Positions 14,313 to 23,505 of a stretch of DNA of 28,569 bases are shown here, in pieces. The position numbers and the translations under genes are program-made. The notes under the pieces were generated by a model. The model was not told where the DNA came from. It saw only the letters and a program-made list of their open reading frames with translations, and did not search any database. Position 1 is the stretch's first letter. Every line of letters begins with the position of its first letter. The stretch is from JACDET01 sp035568375 (GTDB lineage Bacteria; Patescibacteriota; Microgenomatia; Levybacterales; UBA12049), in assembly GCA_035568375.1 (NCBI GenBank), contig DATMOG010000095.1, positions 1 to 28,569 on the forward strand. The letters are read 5' to 3'.

Positions 14313-15628
14313 GAAAAAAAACAGTCACTATTATTGGATTTGGACGTTTTGGTAAAACCTTATATGAATTATTAAAAAATGATTTTGATATTACAATTTA
14401 TCAACGACATTCAAAAAATCAAACAAATAAAAATGTCACAAATGATCTTAAAAAAGCGTATAAAAGTGAAGTGATTTTCTATGCTGTCCCGATCCAAACA
14501 TTTTCATCGGTTATCACAGAGCATAAACAGTTTTTCCGATCTGATCATCTTTTAATCGATGTTCTCTCAGTAAAATTGCATCCAAAAAAAATATTACGAG
14601 AACATCTTAAAGGAACAAAAACACAGGCACTGTTAACACATCCACTCTTCGGACCTGATAGTAGTAAAAATGGTTTTACAGGTCTCCCAATTGTAATGGA
14701 TAAATTTCTTACAACAAACGAAACATATCTGTTCTGGAAAAATTATTTCAATGAAAAAAACTTGCGTATTATTGAACTTACCGCAGATAAACATGATAAA
14801 TTAGCAGCAAATTCACAAGGACTTACGCATTTTATTGGAAGACTTCTACAAGAATTTGCTATAGAAAAAACTACTATTGATACTATCGGTACGACCAAAC
14901 TCCTGGAGGTTAAAGAACAAACATGTAATGATACATGGGAACTTTTTATAAATCTACAACAGTATAATCCATACACTAAAGAAATGCGTATTACATTAGG
15001 TGATGCTTATAACAAACTGTATAACAAACTCATACCAAAACAGATAAATAAGAAGTATGTAATCATTGGCATCCAAGGAGGAATAGGAAGCTTTAATGAA
15101 GAGGCAGTACAACATTATCTACAAAGAAATGCAATCTCACATTATAAAATTGCATATCTTCATACATCAAAAAATGTTCTCTTAGCATTACACGAAGGCA
15201 CGATCGATCAAGGAATTTTTGCTATCCATAATTCAGCTGGGGGGATTGTTATGGAGTCAGTTGAAGCAATGGCACAATATAAATTCTCCATTATCGAAGA
15301 ATTTGCTATTAAGATTTCTCATGCATTATTGATTAAAAAAGACACAAAATTATCTAATATCACAACTATCATGACCCATCCGCAAGTACTATCACAATGT
15401 AAAAATACATTAGAAAATAAATATCAAAATCTTAAACAGATATCAGGAGAAGGGGAAATGATAGATCATGCATTGGTAGCAAAGCAACTTAGTAAAGGCA
15501 AACTTCCAAATAACATTGCCACAATGGGAAGTAAAATACTCGCAGAATTGTATGATCTAACAATTGTTGAGGATAATTTACAGGATTTAAAGGAAAATTA
15601 CACAAGCTTCTTGTTAGTAGGAAGATGA
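14309..15628 (+). CDS. Bifunctional prephenate dehydrogenase-prephenate dehydratase (TyrA-PheA fusion)
   Basis: One 439-residue protein joins two enzymes that compete for prephenate. Residues 1 to about 245 are a TyrA: NAD loop IIGFGRFGKTL, AVPIQTF, and THPLFGPDS with catalytic His111. Residues about 249-439 are a PheA dehydratase: GIQGGIGSFNEEA (254-266), IHNSAGGIVMESVEAM, THPQVLSQC and the final TSF (432-434, usually TRF). It ends right there: no ACT domain follows, so no classical allosteric Phe site exists. The products are 4-hydroxyphenylpyruvate and phenylpyruvate; aminotransferases are not in the window. The Arg-to-Ser change in TRF may affect activity, though the essential Thr stays. 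Fusion order TyrA-PheA without an internal chorismate mutase is unusual. Confidence 0.9.
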   Translation: MRKKTVTIIGFGRFGKTLYELLKNDFDITIYQRHSKNQTNKNVTNDLKKAYKSEVIFYAVPIQTFSSVITEHKQFFRSDHLLIDVLSVKLHPKKILREHLKGTKTQALLTHPLFGPDSSKNGFTGLPIVMDKFLTTNETYLFWKNYFNEKNLRIIELTADKHDKLAANSQGLTHFIGRLLQEFAIEKTTIDTIGTTKLLEVKEQTCNDTWELFINLQQYNPYTKEMRITLGDAYNKLYNKLIPKQINKKYVIIGIQGGIGSFNEEAVQHYLQRNAISHYKIAYLHTSKNVLLALHEGTIDQGIFAIHNSAGGIVMESVEAMAQYKFSIIEEFAIKISHALLIKKDTKLSNITTIMTHPQVLSQCKNTLENKYQNLKQISGEGEMIDHALVAKQLSKGKLPNNIATMGSKILAELYDLTIVEDNLQDLKENYTSFLLVGR

Positions 15629-15654
15629 TGCTCGCATTACATAAATAAACATAT

Positions 15655-15660
15655 TATAAT
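15655..15660 (+). promoter_or_regulatory. -10 box of pheS
   Basis: A perfect TATAAT ends 6 bases before the pheS ATG at 15667, in the 38-base gap after the TyrA-PheA gene. It predicts a leaderless pheST mRNA besides readthrough from the aromatic operon. No clear -35 is seen. Confidence 0.5.
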
Positions 15661-15666
15661 TCAGCT

Positions 15667-16698
15667 ATGGAAGAAAAATTATTAGGAATCAAAAATAATG
15701 CAATTTCTCTTATTCTAGAGACAAAAACTGTCAAAGAACTGGAAGAAATTAGAATTCAATTTCTTGGAAGAAATGGAGAGATAACACAGCTTCTTAAAGA
15801 ACTTCCAAAAATCCCTAAAGAAAATCGGCCAAAAGTAGGTAGTCTTACGAACGAAGTAAAAAATATCATTGAAGATACAATCAAAACAAGAGAAGCAACG
15901 TTAAATAAAACAAAATCACAAAATTTTTATGCACTTGATGTCAGTGAACCTGGAATACGCCCAGAACTCGGACATCTTCATCTAATTACACAGGCTATCC
16001 GAGAAATTACAACAATATTTACGCAGATCGGTTTTACTCGTGTTCGTTATCCAGAAATTGAATGGGATTGGTATGCATTTACTGCTTTGAACTTCCCAGA
16101 AAATCATCCTGCACGAGATGATTGGGAAACATTTTTTATTAAACAGAATCCTGACACTAAAAAAGGGCCAGTTCTTTTAACACCTCATACTTCATCAGGA
16201 CAGGTAAGAGAAATGGAAAAAAATACATTGCCAATTAAAATGTTAAATATAGCAAAGACCTATCGTCGTCAATCAGACGTCAGTCATACACCAATGTTCC
16301 ATCAATTTGAAGGGCTTGTTATTGGAGAAAATATCGCTATTTCTGATCTAAAAGGGACATTGAATTATTTTGTTAAATCATATTTTGGGAAAAATAGAGT
16401 CAGTAGAATAAGACCATATCATTTCCAATTTACTGAACCATCATTCGAAGTAGATATCAGCTGTGGTGTTTGCCTTGGAAAAGGCTGCCGACTTTGCAAA
16501 GAAGGATGGCTTGAACTTGGTGGTGCAGGGATGGTACATCCAAATGTTTTGAAAGCAGGGAATGTAGATCCTGAAAAATATACCGGTTTTGCATTTGGTT
16601 GGGGAGTGGAAAGAGTCTTAATGATGAAAGATGGTATCAAAATTGATGATTTACGAACCTTGTATTCTAATGACCTGGATTTCTTAAAACAATTTTAA
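15667..16698 (+). CDS. pheS: Phenylalanyl-tRNA synthetase alpha subunit
   Basis: Alpha subunit of the alpha2-beta2 PheRS. The 343-residue protein has an N-terminal helical tRNA-contact region (1-85), then the class II core: motif 1 around LITQAIREITTIFTQIGF, LLTPHTSSGQVR, KTYRRQSDVSHTPMFHQFEG (motif 2), FTEPSFEVDI, and motif 3 GFAFGWGVERVLMMKDGI. A four-cysteine insert (CGVC and CRLC, near residues 263-277) before the GGAGMVHP segment resembles the zinc-type insert found in several bacterial PheS. pheT follows 2 bases later. Its position after the Phe/Tyr pathway links production and use of Phe. Confidence 0.97.
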   Translation: MEEKLLGIKNNAISLILETKTVKELEEIRIQFLGRNGEITQLLKELPKIPKENRPKVGSLTNEVKNIIEDTIKTREATLNKTKSQNFYALDVSEPGIRPELGHLHLITQAIREITTIFTQIGFTRVRYPEIEWDWYAFTALNFPENHPARDDWETFFIKQNPDTKKGPVLLTPHTSSGQVREMEKNTLPIKMLNIAKTYRRQSDVSHTPMFHQFEGLVIGENIAISDLKGTLNYFVKSYFGKNRVSRIRPYHFQFTEPSFEVDISCGVCLGKGCRLCKEGWLELGGAGMVHPNVLKAGNVDPEKYTGFAFGWGVERVLMMKDGIKIDDLRTLYSNDLDFLKQF

Positions 16699-16700
16699 TT

Positions 16701-18656
16701 ATGAACATAAAAATTTTAGATAGTTGGCTACGAGAATATTTAAAGACATCGGCGACGCCGAAAAAAATTGCCGAAAAACTATCACTGACAAGTGTTTCGA
16801 TTGAACGTATCGAAAATTACAAAAACGATTTTGTCTATGATATTGAAATTACGACAAATCGACCTGATTTAATGTCAGTTGTCGGCATTGCACAAGAAGC
16901 AGCAACAGTACTGCCGCAGTCAGGCATCGATGCAACTTTTGTAAAACCGAAGCTAGATTTACCCACTATCCATCCGAAAAAAAGTCCAGAACTGACCCTT
17001 AAATTTGATGAAAAGCTGGTAAACCGCATTTGTGCAGTCATCATGGAAGTAAAAATAGTCGAATCACCGGATTTTGTCAAAGACCGACTTGATGCATCAG
17101 GCATCAGAAGCCTCAATAATGTCATTGATATCACCAATTATGTCATGCGTGAAATAGGTCATCCAACACATGTCTTTGATTATGATCGGTTATTAAACCA
17201 CACACTCATTATCAGAGAATCAAAAAAGGGAGAAAAAATGAGAACACTTGATGAAAAAGAGTATACTCTCTCCGGCGGAGATATTGTCGCAGATAATGGA
17301 AAAGGAGAAATTATTGATCTAATCAGTATTATGGGAACTGCCAACAGCGTAGTAACTAATAATACCAAACGGATCCTCTTTTTTATCGATAATGTTGAGC
17401 CAACTCATATCCGAAAAACATCCATGGAGCATGGTATCAGGACAGAAGCAGCAATTTTGAATGAAAAAGGTATTAATCCAGAATCCGTAAATGATGCGCT
17501 TGCTCGAGGAATTGAATTATTTCAAACGCTTGCTAATGGAGAAATTATGTCAGAAATTATCGATTATTATCCTAACAAACCGAAAGAAATAATGATCACA
17601 CTTTCTGAAAAAAAAATTAACGATGTCGTTGGAATCAATATACCTATACAAAAATCGGTCGCAATTCTCACAAGCCTTGGTTTCATGGTAGAAAGACAAG
17701 GAGAAACTCTTATTGTTACGGTACCACATCGTAAAAGTGGAGAAGATATGCTCATTCCTGAAGATCTCATAGAAGAAATTGCACGAGTTTATGGCTATGA
17801 TAACATTCCTGACACATTACCAGCATCTTCTTCTGCATCGTATATACATCTTGATTTAAACGAATTTTATTGGGAAGACCGCATTAAAGATGCACTCAAA
17901 TATTGGGGTTTTACTGAAGTATACACGTATCCAATGGTTTCGGAAACGATGTTTGAAGGACCGATTGAGGATGCAGTTACTATTCAAAATCCTCTTACTG
18001 ATGACATGGTATATATGCGCAGAACACTCGTACCAAATCTTTTACAAGTTGCAAAAGAAAATCAAGATCATGAAATAATAAAAATCTTTGAATTGGCAAA
18101 TATTTATGAAAAAAATGGGAAAAATTTGCCTAAACAAAACTTGAAACTTGCAGGACTTTTAAAAAAACCAAAAGCATCATTTTTAGAAATGAAAGGTGTG
18201 ATCGAACAATTATTGGCAGATTTAGAAATTAAAAATGCTACTTTTAAACCACTTACTGATCGCTCTGGAGCATTGGTGTTGATTGATAAACAAGAGCTTG
18301 GTGTTATTGAAATCTTCGATGATACAATTATCACTTTTGAATTAGATATTGCTCTGCTGTTACAACAGGCAACACGTAAGAAAATTTATACACCTGTCAG
18401 TAAATATCCATCTGTCATTGAAGATCTTGCGATCATTGCACCGACAACTGTTCAAACAGGTGATTTAATGGATGCTATAAAAAAACAAAATACTCTTATT
18501 AGAAAAGTTTCACTCATTGATAAATATAAAGAAACAAGAACATTTCATATTGTTTATCAAAGCTATGACAAAAATTTAACAGATAAAGAAATAGGGGAGA
18601 TCCGGAAAACGATTCTCAAAACACTTAAAGATAAATACTATGCAAGATTAAAATAA
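16701..18656 (+). CDS. pheT: Phenylalanyl-tRNA synthetase beta subunit, compact form
   Basis: Beta subunit of PheRS, here only 651 residues against about 795 in E. coli. The N-terminal piece runs from LSLTSVSIERIE straight into YDIEITTNRPDLMSVVGIAQEA, so the EMAP/OB tRNA-binding insert that normally lies between them is missing. B3/B4 (editing), B5 (EDLIEEIARVYGYDNIP) and the catalytic-like domain follow, and the last 90 residues (YTPVSKYPSVIEDLAI onward) are the FDX-ACB anticodon domain. It ends 9 bases inside the convergent inositol-phosphatase gene. Confidence 0.95.
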   Translation: MNIKILDSWLREYLKTSATPKKIAEKLSLTSVSIERIENYKNDFVYDIEITTNRPDLMSVVGIAQEAATVLPQSGIDATFVKPKLDLPTIHPKKSPELTLKFDEKLVNRICAVIMEVKIVESPDFVKDRLDASGIRSLNNVIDITNYVMREIGHPTHVFDYDRLLNHTLIIRESKKGEKMRTLDEKEYTLSGGDIVADNGKGEIIDLISIMGTANSVVTNNTKRILFFIDNVEPTHIRKTSMEHGIRTEAAILNEKGINPESVNDALARGIELFQTLANGEIMSEIIDYYPNKPKEIMITLSEKKINDVVGINIPIQKSVAILTSLGFMVERQGETLIVTVPHRKSGEDMLIPEDLIEEIARVYGYDNIPDTLPASSSASYIHLDLNEFYWEDRIKDALKYWGFTEVYTYPMVSETMFEGPIEDAVTIQNPLTDDMVYMRRTLVPNLLQVAKENQDHEIIKIFELANIYEKNGKNLPKQNLKLAGLLKKPKASFLEMKGVIEQLLADLEIKNATFKPLTDRSGALVLIDKQELGVIEIFDDTIITFELDIALLLQQATRKKIYTPVSKYPSVIEDLAIIAPTTVQTGDLMDAIKKQNTLIRKVSLIDKYKETRTFHIVYQSYDKNLTDKEIGEIRKTILKTLKDKYYARLK

Positions 18657-19445
18657 TGTAAGAAGTGATTTATGAAGAGCTCCATTAGAAGCGATAATAT
18701 TATTTTGTTGTGTATAAGCTCCACTCATATCAAAATCTTCCTCTCCTTGCCAATTGGTGAACATACCTCCTGCTTCTTGGACTAACAGAATTCCTGGGGC
18801 AATATCCCAAAAGGGTTGTTCTATCTGTATTGCGGCATCAACACGTCCTGCAGCAAGATTAGCAAGAACGAGCCCTGTAGAACCTGTTATCCAAGCTGAT
18901 CTAATGTTTTTTGCCAGCGTATGAATTGTATCAATATGTTGAATAAATGCTTTGTTCCCAATATAGATAATACTATCTTTCAATTTATCTCGAGAAGAAA
19001 CCTGTATGCTTTTTCCGTTTAAAAAAGCTCCACGTCCTGCTTCTGCAAAAAATAATTCCCTTACAGACGGACAATATGTCATGCCGAATTGTATTTTGTT
19101 ATTTTCAACAAAAGACAAATTTATCGACCAATCACGTAATCCGTGCTCAAAAAAACTTGTTCCATCGATTGGATCAATAGTCCAAAAGGTCTTTGTATGA
19201 TTTTCACTGAATGATTCTTCGGATAAAATGGCATTTTCCGGAAAATTACTTTTTATCAAATCAATAAGCTTGCTCTCTGCTTCTTTATCAGCAACAGTAA
19301 GAATACTATGAATACTTTCTTTCTGCGTCGTTCCAAGATTACCAGATTGCTGCATGGCCATCACCATTTCACCAATCTCTGTTACACCCTTTTTTAAAAT
19401 TTGATACGTGGTATTATTCTCACAAGAATCAGGATACAAACTCAT
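18648..19445 (-). CDS. Inositol monophosphatase family protein
   Basis: A 265-residue Mg-dependent sugar phosphatase of the SuhB/IMPase/CysQ superfamily. Metal-site motifs are visible: ILSEES with the Glu, WTIDPIDGTSFFEHG with the Asp pair, and WDIAPGILLVQEAGG with the third Asp. Likely substrates are inositol-1-phosphate, histidinol phosphate, fructose-1,6-bisphosphate or PAP; sequence alone does not decide. It has its own extended -10 box in the end of the PBP gene, 7 bases before the ATG, so a leaderless transcript is expected. Its 3' end overlaps that of pheT by 9 bases, tail to tail. Confidence 0.9.
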   Translation of the reverse strand: MSLYPDSCENNTTYQILKKGVTEIGEMVMAMQQSGNLGTTQKESIHSILTVADKEAESKLIDLIKSNFPENAILSEESFSENHTKTFWTIDPIDGTSFFEHGLRDWSINLSFVENNKIQFGMTYCPSVRELFFAEAGRGAFLNGKSIQVSSRDKLKDSIIYIGNKAFIQHIDTIHTLAKNIRSAWITGSTGLVLANLAAGRVDAAIQIEQPFWDIAPGILLVQEAGGMFTNWQGEEDFDMSGAYTQQNNIIASNGALHKSLLTLF

Positions 19446-19452
19446 GGTGTCT

Positions 19453-19461
19453 ATTGTACCA
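19453..19461 (-). promoter_or_regulatory. Extended -10 of the inositol-phosphatase gene
   Basis: The minus strand reads TGGTACAAT, ending 7 bases before the ATG at 19445. The same nine bases precede rpsP (27916-27924) at the same distance. Confidence 0.55.
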
Positions 19462-19466
19462 GAAAG

Positions 19467-21770
19467 CTAATGATTTGGAGTCGGTGTGGGGGTACCCTGT
19501 GTATCGACAGAATGATCTCCTGTTGCTTTTCTGACGACTTCAGTCGGTGGATGATACATTTCATCACCACTATGATTTTGCTGAATCCATGCATCAATTC
19601 CTTGCTGCCATCTATTTGTCCCATCTGTTGAAACTGGATCATCCTCACGCAACACAAGATAATTCTTTCCATCTTTATTTTGATAAATAGGAGATTCCGT
19701 TGTCGGTTCAGTCCCTTTAATAAAATATTCAGAACGTGTCGGCTGTCCTGCATGGGGAAGGCCTCCAGCCAATGCATCAACCTGTAATGCATTCACGTCG
19801 TCAGGTTTTTGTTCCAGTTGATCAGCTTTTCCTTTCAAAATTGCGGTCATAATTTTATTCCAAATTGGTGAAGCACCAGTAATACCAGAAGAGATTGCCT
19901 GATTCATAACAGAATTATCATCGTTCCCAACCCATACTCCAACAACATATTTTGGCGTATAACCAATTGTCCAGTTGTCACGTTTTTGATCTGTCGTTCC
20001 GGTTTTGACAGAAACAGTATGTCCTGAAACGACAAGCCATGAATTTGGACCAAATTCCATCGATCTTGCATTATCATCAGAAAGGACATGCGAAATGATA
20101 AAACTCACATTTGCAGGCAAGACGCGTGGACCTTGTGTATTCTGATGTTGATAAAGCACATTTCCTTTGCTATCGGTAACATTTAAAATAGCTACTGGAT
20201 CCTGACGGATACCTTGATTTGCGAAAACACCATAAGCAGTCGTTTCATCAAGCAATGTAGTCTCGCGTCCACCAAGAACGAGTGATAGACCAACGCTTGC
20301 AAGATGCTCTGGAGTAGGTTGCCAACTATTAATTCCCATATCATATCCCTGTTGCATAACCGGTTTAATGCCAACGCGAGCCAATGTCTTCACCGCAGGG
20401 ATATTCAATGAATTGCCAAGAGCAAATCGCAATTGTATTGGTCCATGAAATTTACCATCATAATTAACTGGGATATAATCCGGATCAGAATTAGTTGTCT
20501 TGAAGTTTGTTTGCACATCCATCAGCATGGTCGCAGGAGTATATCCATGCTCAAATGCTGTTGCATAAATAACTGGCTTTAACGAAGACCCAGGTTGTCT
20601 TGCAGACAAAGCAGCATCAACGTTTGGCTCAAAAGTACAGTCCTTCCCTGGATTACAACCGTTTGGTGTTGAATCACCAAAATAATCCTTACCGCCAACA
20701 AAAGAAAGAATTTCACCAGTTTTTGGATCGGTAATAATTGCAGCACCATTGCCAACGTGATACGTTTTTAAATTATCAATTTCTGACTTTACAATATCTT
20801 CAGCTTTTTGTTGCATTGTATAATCAAGTGAGGTGGTGACTTGCAGACCACCACTCGTAACCATTTGTTCACCAAACTGATCTGCCAAAAGTCCTCTCAC
20901 ATACATCACAAAATACGGCGCTTTAATATGCGTATTATTTTGGGAAAAATGATACTCTTTTATTTCTTTATACGCTTTATCAGCATCATTCTGTTCGATG
21001 TATCCATTAGCCACCATTGCATGTAACACTTCTTGAGTTCTGTTCAAATAATACTTAGTTCCACTAAATGGTGAATATAAACTAGGGCTCTGCGGCAAGC
21101 CGGATAAGAATGCGCTCTGTGCCAAATCTAAGCTTTGTATATTTTTATTGAAATATAATTCAGATGCCGCTTCAACGCCAATTGCAGTTCCACCATAGGG
21201 TATATTATTGAGATACATCTCCAAAATTTGATCTTTGGAATATTTCTGATCAACTTGAATGGAAAGAATAATTTCTTTAATTTTACGAGCAAGTGTTTGC
21301 TGATTTGTGAGCAAAACATTTTTCACCAACTGTTGAGTAATTGTTGAACCACTCTGAATTCCTCCTCCGAGTGCCATATTTTTAACTGCACGCAACATCC
21401 CTGTAAATGAAAAACCATTATTGGTATAAAAATTCTTGTCCTCGGTCGAAATGGTTGCTTCCTGAAGCTGTTTAGGTATTACTGATAAACCAACATACGT
21501 ACGATTTTCATTCTGGTAGACAGAATAGAGAAGGACATGATTTCTATCATAAATTCGTGTCGCATCTTTATAACGAGAAGCAACTAATTTCCCGGGTGTA
21601 GGTAAATCACGACTATACCAAAGGAATAAAACAACGAGCAGTATAATACCTATAATAAACGCAAAAAAAAGATATTTGAGAAGCGTACTGACAGTAAGAA
21701 ATTTTCGTGTATCAAAGGAAAAACTTCGGCGTCTTCTTGAACGCGAATGTCTTGAAGTTTGATAATCCAT
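19467..21770 (-). CDS. Class A penicillin-binding protein (bifunctional peptidoglycan synthase)
   Basis: Builds the cell wall outside the membrane by glycan polymerisation and peptide cross-linking. From the ATG at 21770 it has 767 residues: an Arg-rich cytoplasmic start (SRHSRSRRRRSF), one membrane span (LLKYLFFAFIIGIILLVVLF), the GT51 domain with the catalytic Glu in TEDKNFYTNNGFS and GGGIQSGSTITQQLVKN, then the transpeptidase with Ser in PGSSLKPVIYA, an SxN-type motif in ALGNSLNIPAVK, and KTGTTDQKRDNW. The tail ends in a Pro-Thr run (TPTPTPNH). The frame is open to 21812, but ATG 21770 is chosen because an extended -10 box lies between the two and the protein then begins MDYQTSRHS. Confidence 0.95.
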   Translation of the reverse strand: MDYQTSRHSRSRRRRSFSFDTRKFLTVSTLLKYLFFAFIIGIILLVVLFLWYSRDLPTPGKLVASRYKDATRIYDRNHVLLYSVYQNENRTYVGLSVIPKQLQEATISTEDKNFYTNNGFSFTGMLRAVKNMALGGGIQSGSTITQQLVKNVLLTNQQTLARKIKEIILSIQVDQKYSKDQILEMYLNNIPYGGTAIGVEAASELYFNKNIQSLDLAQSAFLSGLPQSPSLYSPFSGTKYYLNRTQEVLHAMVANGYIEQNDADKAYKEIKEYHFSQNNTHIKAPYFVMYVRGLLADQFGEQMVTSGGLQVTTSLDYTMQQKAEDIVKSEIDNLKTYHVGNGAAIITDPKTGEILSFVGGKDYFGDSTPNGCNPGKDCTFEPNVDAALSARQPGSSLKPVIYATAFEHGYTPATMLMDVQTNFKTTNSDPDYIPVNYDGKFHGPIQLRFALGNSLNIPAVKTLARVGIKPVMQQGYDMGINSWQPTPEHLASVGLSLVLGGRETTLLDETTAYGVFANQGIRQDPVAILNVTDSKGNVLYQHQNTQGPRVLPANVSFIISHVLSDDNARSMEFGPNSWLVVSGHTVSVKTGTTDQKRDNWTIGYTPKYVVGVWVGNDDNSVMNQAISSGITGASPIWNKIMTAILKGKADQLEQKPDDVNALQVDALAGGLPHAGQPTRSEYFIKGTEPTTESPIYQNKDGKNYLVLREDDPVSTDGTNRWQQGIDAWIQQNHSGDEMYHPPTEVVRKATGDHSVDTQGTPTPTPNH

Positions 21771-21782
21771 AAGAGTATTCCT

Positions 21783-21791
21783 ATTATAACA
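21783..21791 (-). promoter_or_regulatory. Extended -10 of the PBP gene
   Basis: The minus strand reads TGTTATAAT, 12 bases before the ATG at 21770. This rules out the longer start at 21812, which would lie upstream of the promoter. Confidence 0.5.
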
Positions 21792-21879
21792 AATATTCTT
21801 GACAATAATCAAAATTGTACTGAATCCGTTGCAAATCTAATAACTTGAATAAATATCGAATATAGAGCAATATTAGCAT

Positions 21880-22110
21880 ATGAGTAAAATAAAGCTCGGA
21901 AGATATAAACATAGCAAGACGGGAAACTTTTATCGTGTGCTCGCAATAGCAAAACATAGTGAAACACTTGAAGAGTTTGTAGTCTATGAATGTTTGTATG
22001 ACAATCCACAAAGCAAAGTATGGGTAAGACCACTAAAAATGTTTCTAGAAAAAGTTATCATTAATAATGAAAAAGTCCCTCGGTTTAATTTTATCGAAGA
22101 AGCAGAATAA
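21880..22110 (+). CDS. DUF1653-family small protein
   Basis: A 76-residue soluble protein containing KLGRYKHSKTGNFYRVLAIA, then ETLEEFVVYECLY and KVWVRPLKMFLEKV, the pattern of DUF1653 (small beta-rich proteins of unknown function found in many bacteria). It is divergent from the PBP gene, and their starts are 109 bases apart. No role can be given. Confidence 0.8.
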   Translation: MSKIKLGRYKHSKTGNFYRVLAIAKHSETLEEFVVYECLYDNPQSKVWVRPLKMFLEKVIINNEKVPRFNFIEEAE

Positions 22111-22234
22111 TTGATAATATAGTGTAAGCACTAGACCTCAATTTATCTAGAATGGCTTGGGAGGATATTCTAAATATATCCAATAAAAACAATTCGCGAT
22201 CTTGAACAACAACATAAGGAGTTTTTAAAAAATA

Positions 22235-22243
22235 TGCTATACT
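22235..22243 (+). promoter_or_regulatory. Extended -10 of tyrS
   Basis: TGCTATACT ends 6 bases before the tyrS ATG at 22250. No Shine-Dalgarno sequence and no terminator or control-codon leader are seen here, in contrast to thrS. Confidence 0.55.
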
Positions 22244-22249
22244 TTTGCT

Positions 22250-23458
22250 ATGGATTCTATTGAAGAACTACTTACTCGCGGCGTTGCAAACATTATCCCT
22301 GGGAAAAAGGAATTGGAAGAAAAACTCCGTTCAGGAGAAAAATTAAATATTTATCTTGGCATTGATCCAACAAGTACTAAAATCCATCTCGGACATGCAG
22401 TTGTACTTAGAAAACTCCAAGCATTTAATAGATTGGGACATCATGTTACCTTTCTGATAGGTGATTTTACTGCACTCATCGGCGATACTTCTGACAAAGA
22501 TACCGAACGACCAGTTCTTACTACTGAGGAAATTAAACAGAATTTACAAACCTACAAAAAACAGGCAGAAAAAATTCTTGATTTTTCAAAGGTTATAGTC
22601 AAACATAACAGTGAATGGTTAAAGCAACTTTCGTTTGAAGATGTTGTCAAACTCACTCAGCATTTTTCTGTTGGTGATTTTGTCGGACGAGAACTAATCC
22701 GCAAGCGATTAAATGAAAATAAACGAGTAGGTCTTCACGAATTTCTCTATCCTGTAATGCAGGGCTATGATAGCTATTTTATGGACACAGATATTCAACT
22801 TGGTGGAACAGACCAGACTTTCAATATGCAAGCCGGAAGAACATTGCAAAAAGATCTTCGCAAAAAACAATCCTATGTTCTCACAACAACTATCCTCGAG
22901 GGAACTGACGGACGAAAGATGAGTAAATCTTGGGGAAATGCGATTTGGCTTGATGACACAGCAGAAGATATTTATGCCAAAGTTATGGCAATTACTGATG
23001 AGTTAATTATTAACTATTATACACTTGCATCCAATGTCTCACTTGCTGAGATAACTGAAGCTGAGGCTGCACTAAAAAATGGTGAACACCCGATGACTAT
23101 TAAAAAAGAGCTTGCTTTCGCAATTACCAAAGAATTAACGAGTTTACAAAAAGCCGAAGCAGCAAAAGAAAATTTTGCAAAACGCGTTCAGCGAGGCGAA
23201 AAACCGGAGGAGATGCCAACAGTCTCAGTTACGAAAGCTTTTGAAGATAGCCGTGGGATTATCGATGTCCTGTTATCAACGAATTTAGCAAAAACAAGAT
23301 CAGACGCAAAAAGATTAACCGAACAAGGCGGAGTCGAAATTATTTTTACAAAAGGTTCAAAAAAAATTAACGATATCAAACAGCTATTAGACTTTGAAGA
23401 AGGCATGATAATAAAAGTAGGTAAAAGAAAATTTGTTAAACTTGTATTAGAAAAATAA
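22250..23458 (+). CDS. tyrS: Tyrosyl-tRNA synthetase
   Basis: Charges tRNA-Tyr. The 402-residue class I synthetase has the HIGH-type motif in DPTSTKIHLGHAVVLRKL (about 39-56), QLGGTDQTFNMQAGR, the KMSKS motif (223-227, GRKMSKSWG) and a C-terminal S4 RNA-binding domain from about residue 335. The spacing and the S4 tail fit the TyrRZ-like bacterial branch. It stands alone with a leaderless-type promoter; no attenuator is visible although its amino acid is made by the operon at 6750-15628. Confidence 0.97.
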   Translation: MDSIEELLTRGVANIIPGKKELEEKLRSGEKLNIYLGIDPTSTKIHLGHAVVLRKLQAFNRLGHHVTFLIGDFTALIGDTSDKDTERPVLTTEEIKQNLQTYKKQAEKILDFSKVIVKHNSEWLKQLSFEDVVKLTQHFSVGDFVGRELIRKRLNENKRVGLHEFLYPVMQGYDSYFMDTDIQLGGTDQTFNMQAGRTLQKDLRKKQSYVLTTTILEGTDGRKMSKSWGNAIWLDDTAEDIYAKVMAITDELIINYYTLASNVSLAEITEAEAALKNGEHPMTIKKELAFAITKELTSLQKAEAAKENFAKRVQRGEKPEEMPTVSVTKAFEDSRGIIDVLLSTNLAKTRSDAKRLTEQGGVEIIFTKGSKKINDIKQLLDFEEGMIIKVGKRKFVKLVLEK

Positions 23459-23469
23459 CAACTTATTTC

Positions 23470-23498
23470 TTGATTCCTGATTATTGATTCAATATAAT
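23470..23498 (+). promoter_or_regulatory. Promoter of the 36-residue membrane peptide
   Basis: TTGATT (23470-23475), a 17-base spacer and TATAAT (23493-23498) form a near-consensus promoter that ends 7 bases before the ATG at 23506. This is one of the clearest leaderless promoters in the window. Confidence 0.7.
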
Positions 23499-23505
23499 AA
23501 ACCCA

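Noticed and set aside
21771..21812. Longer start of the PBP gene at 21812
   Set aside because: The extension lies over an extended -10 box and adds residues unlike a PBP N-terminus.
22152..22205. 17-codon ORF (MAWEDILNISNKNNSRS) before tyrS as a possible leader peptide
   Set aside because: It has no Tyr codons and no terminator follows before tyrS.
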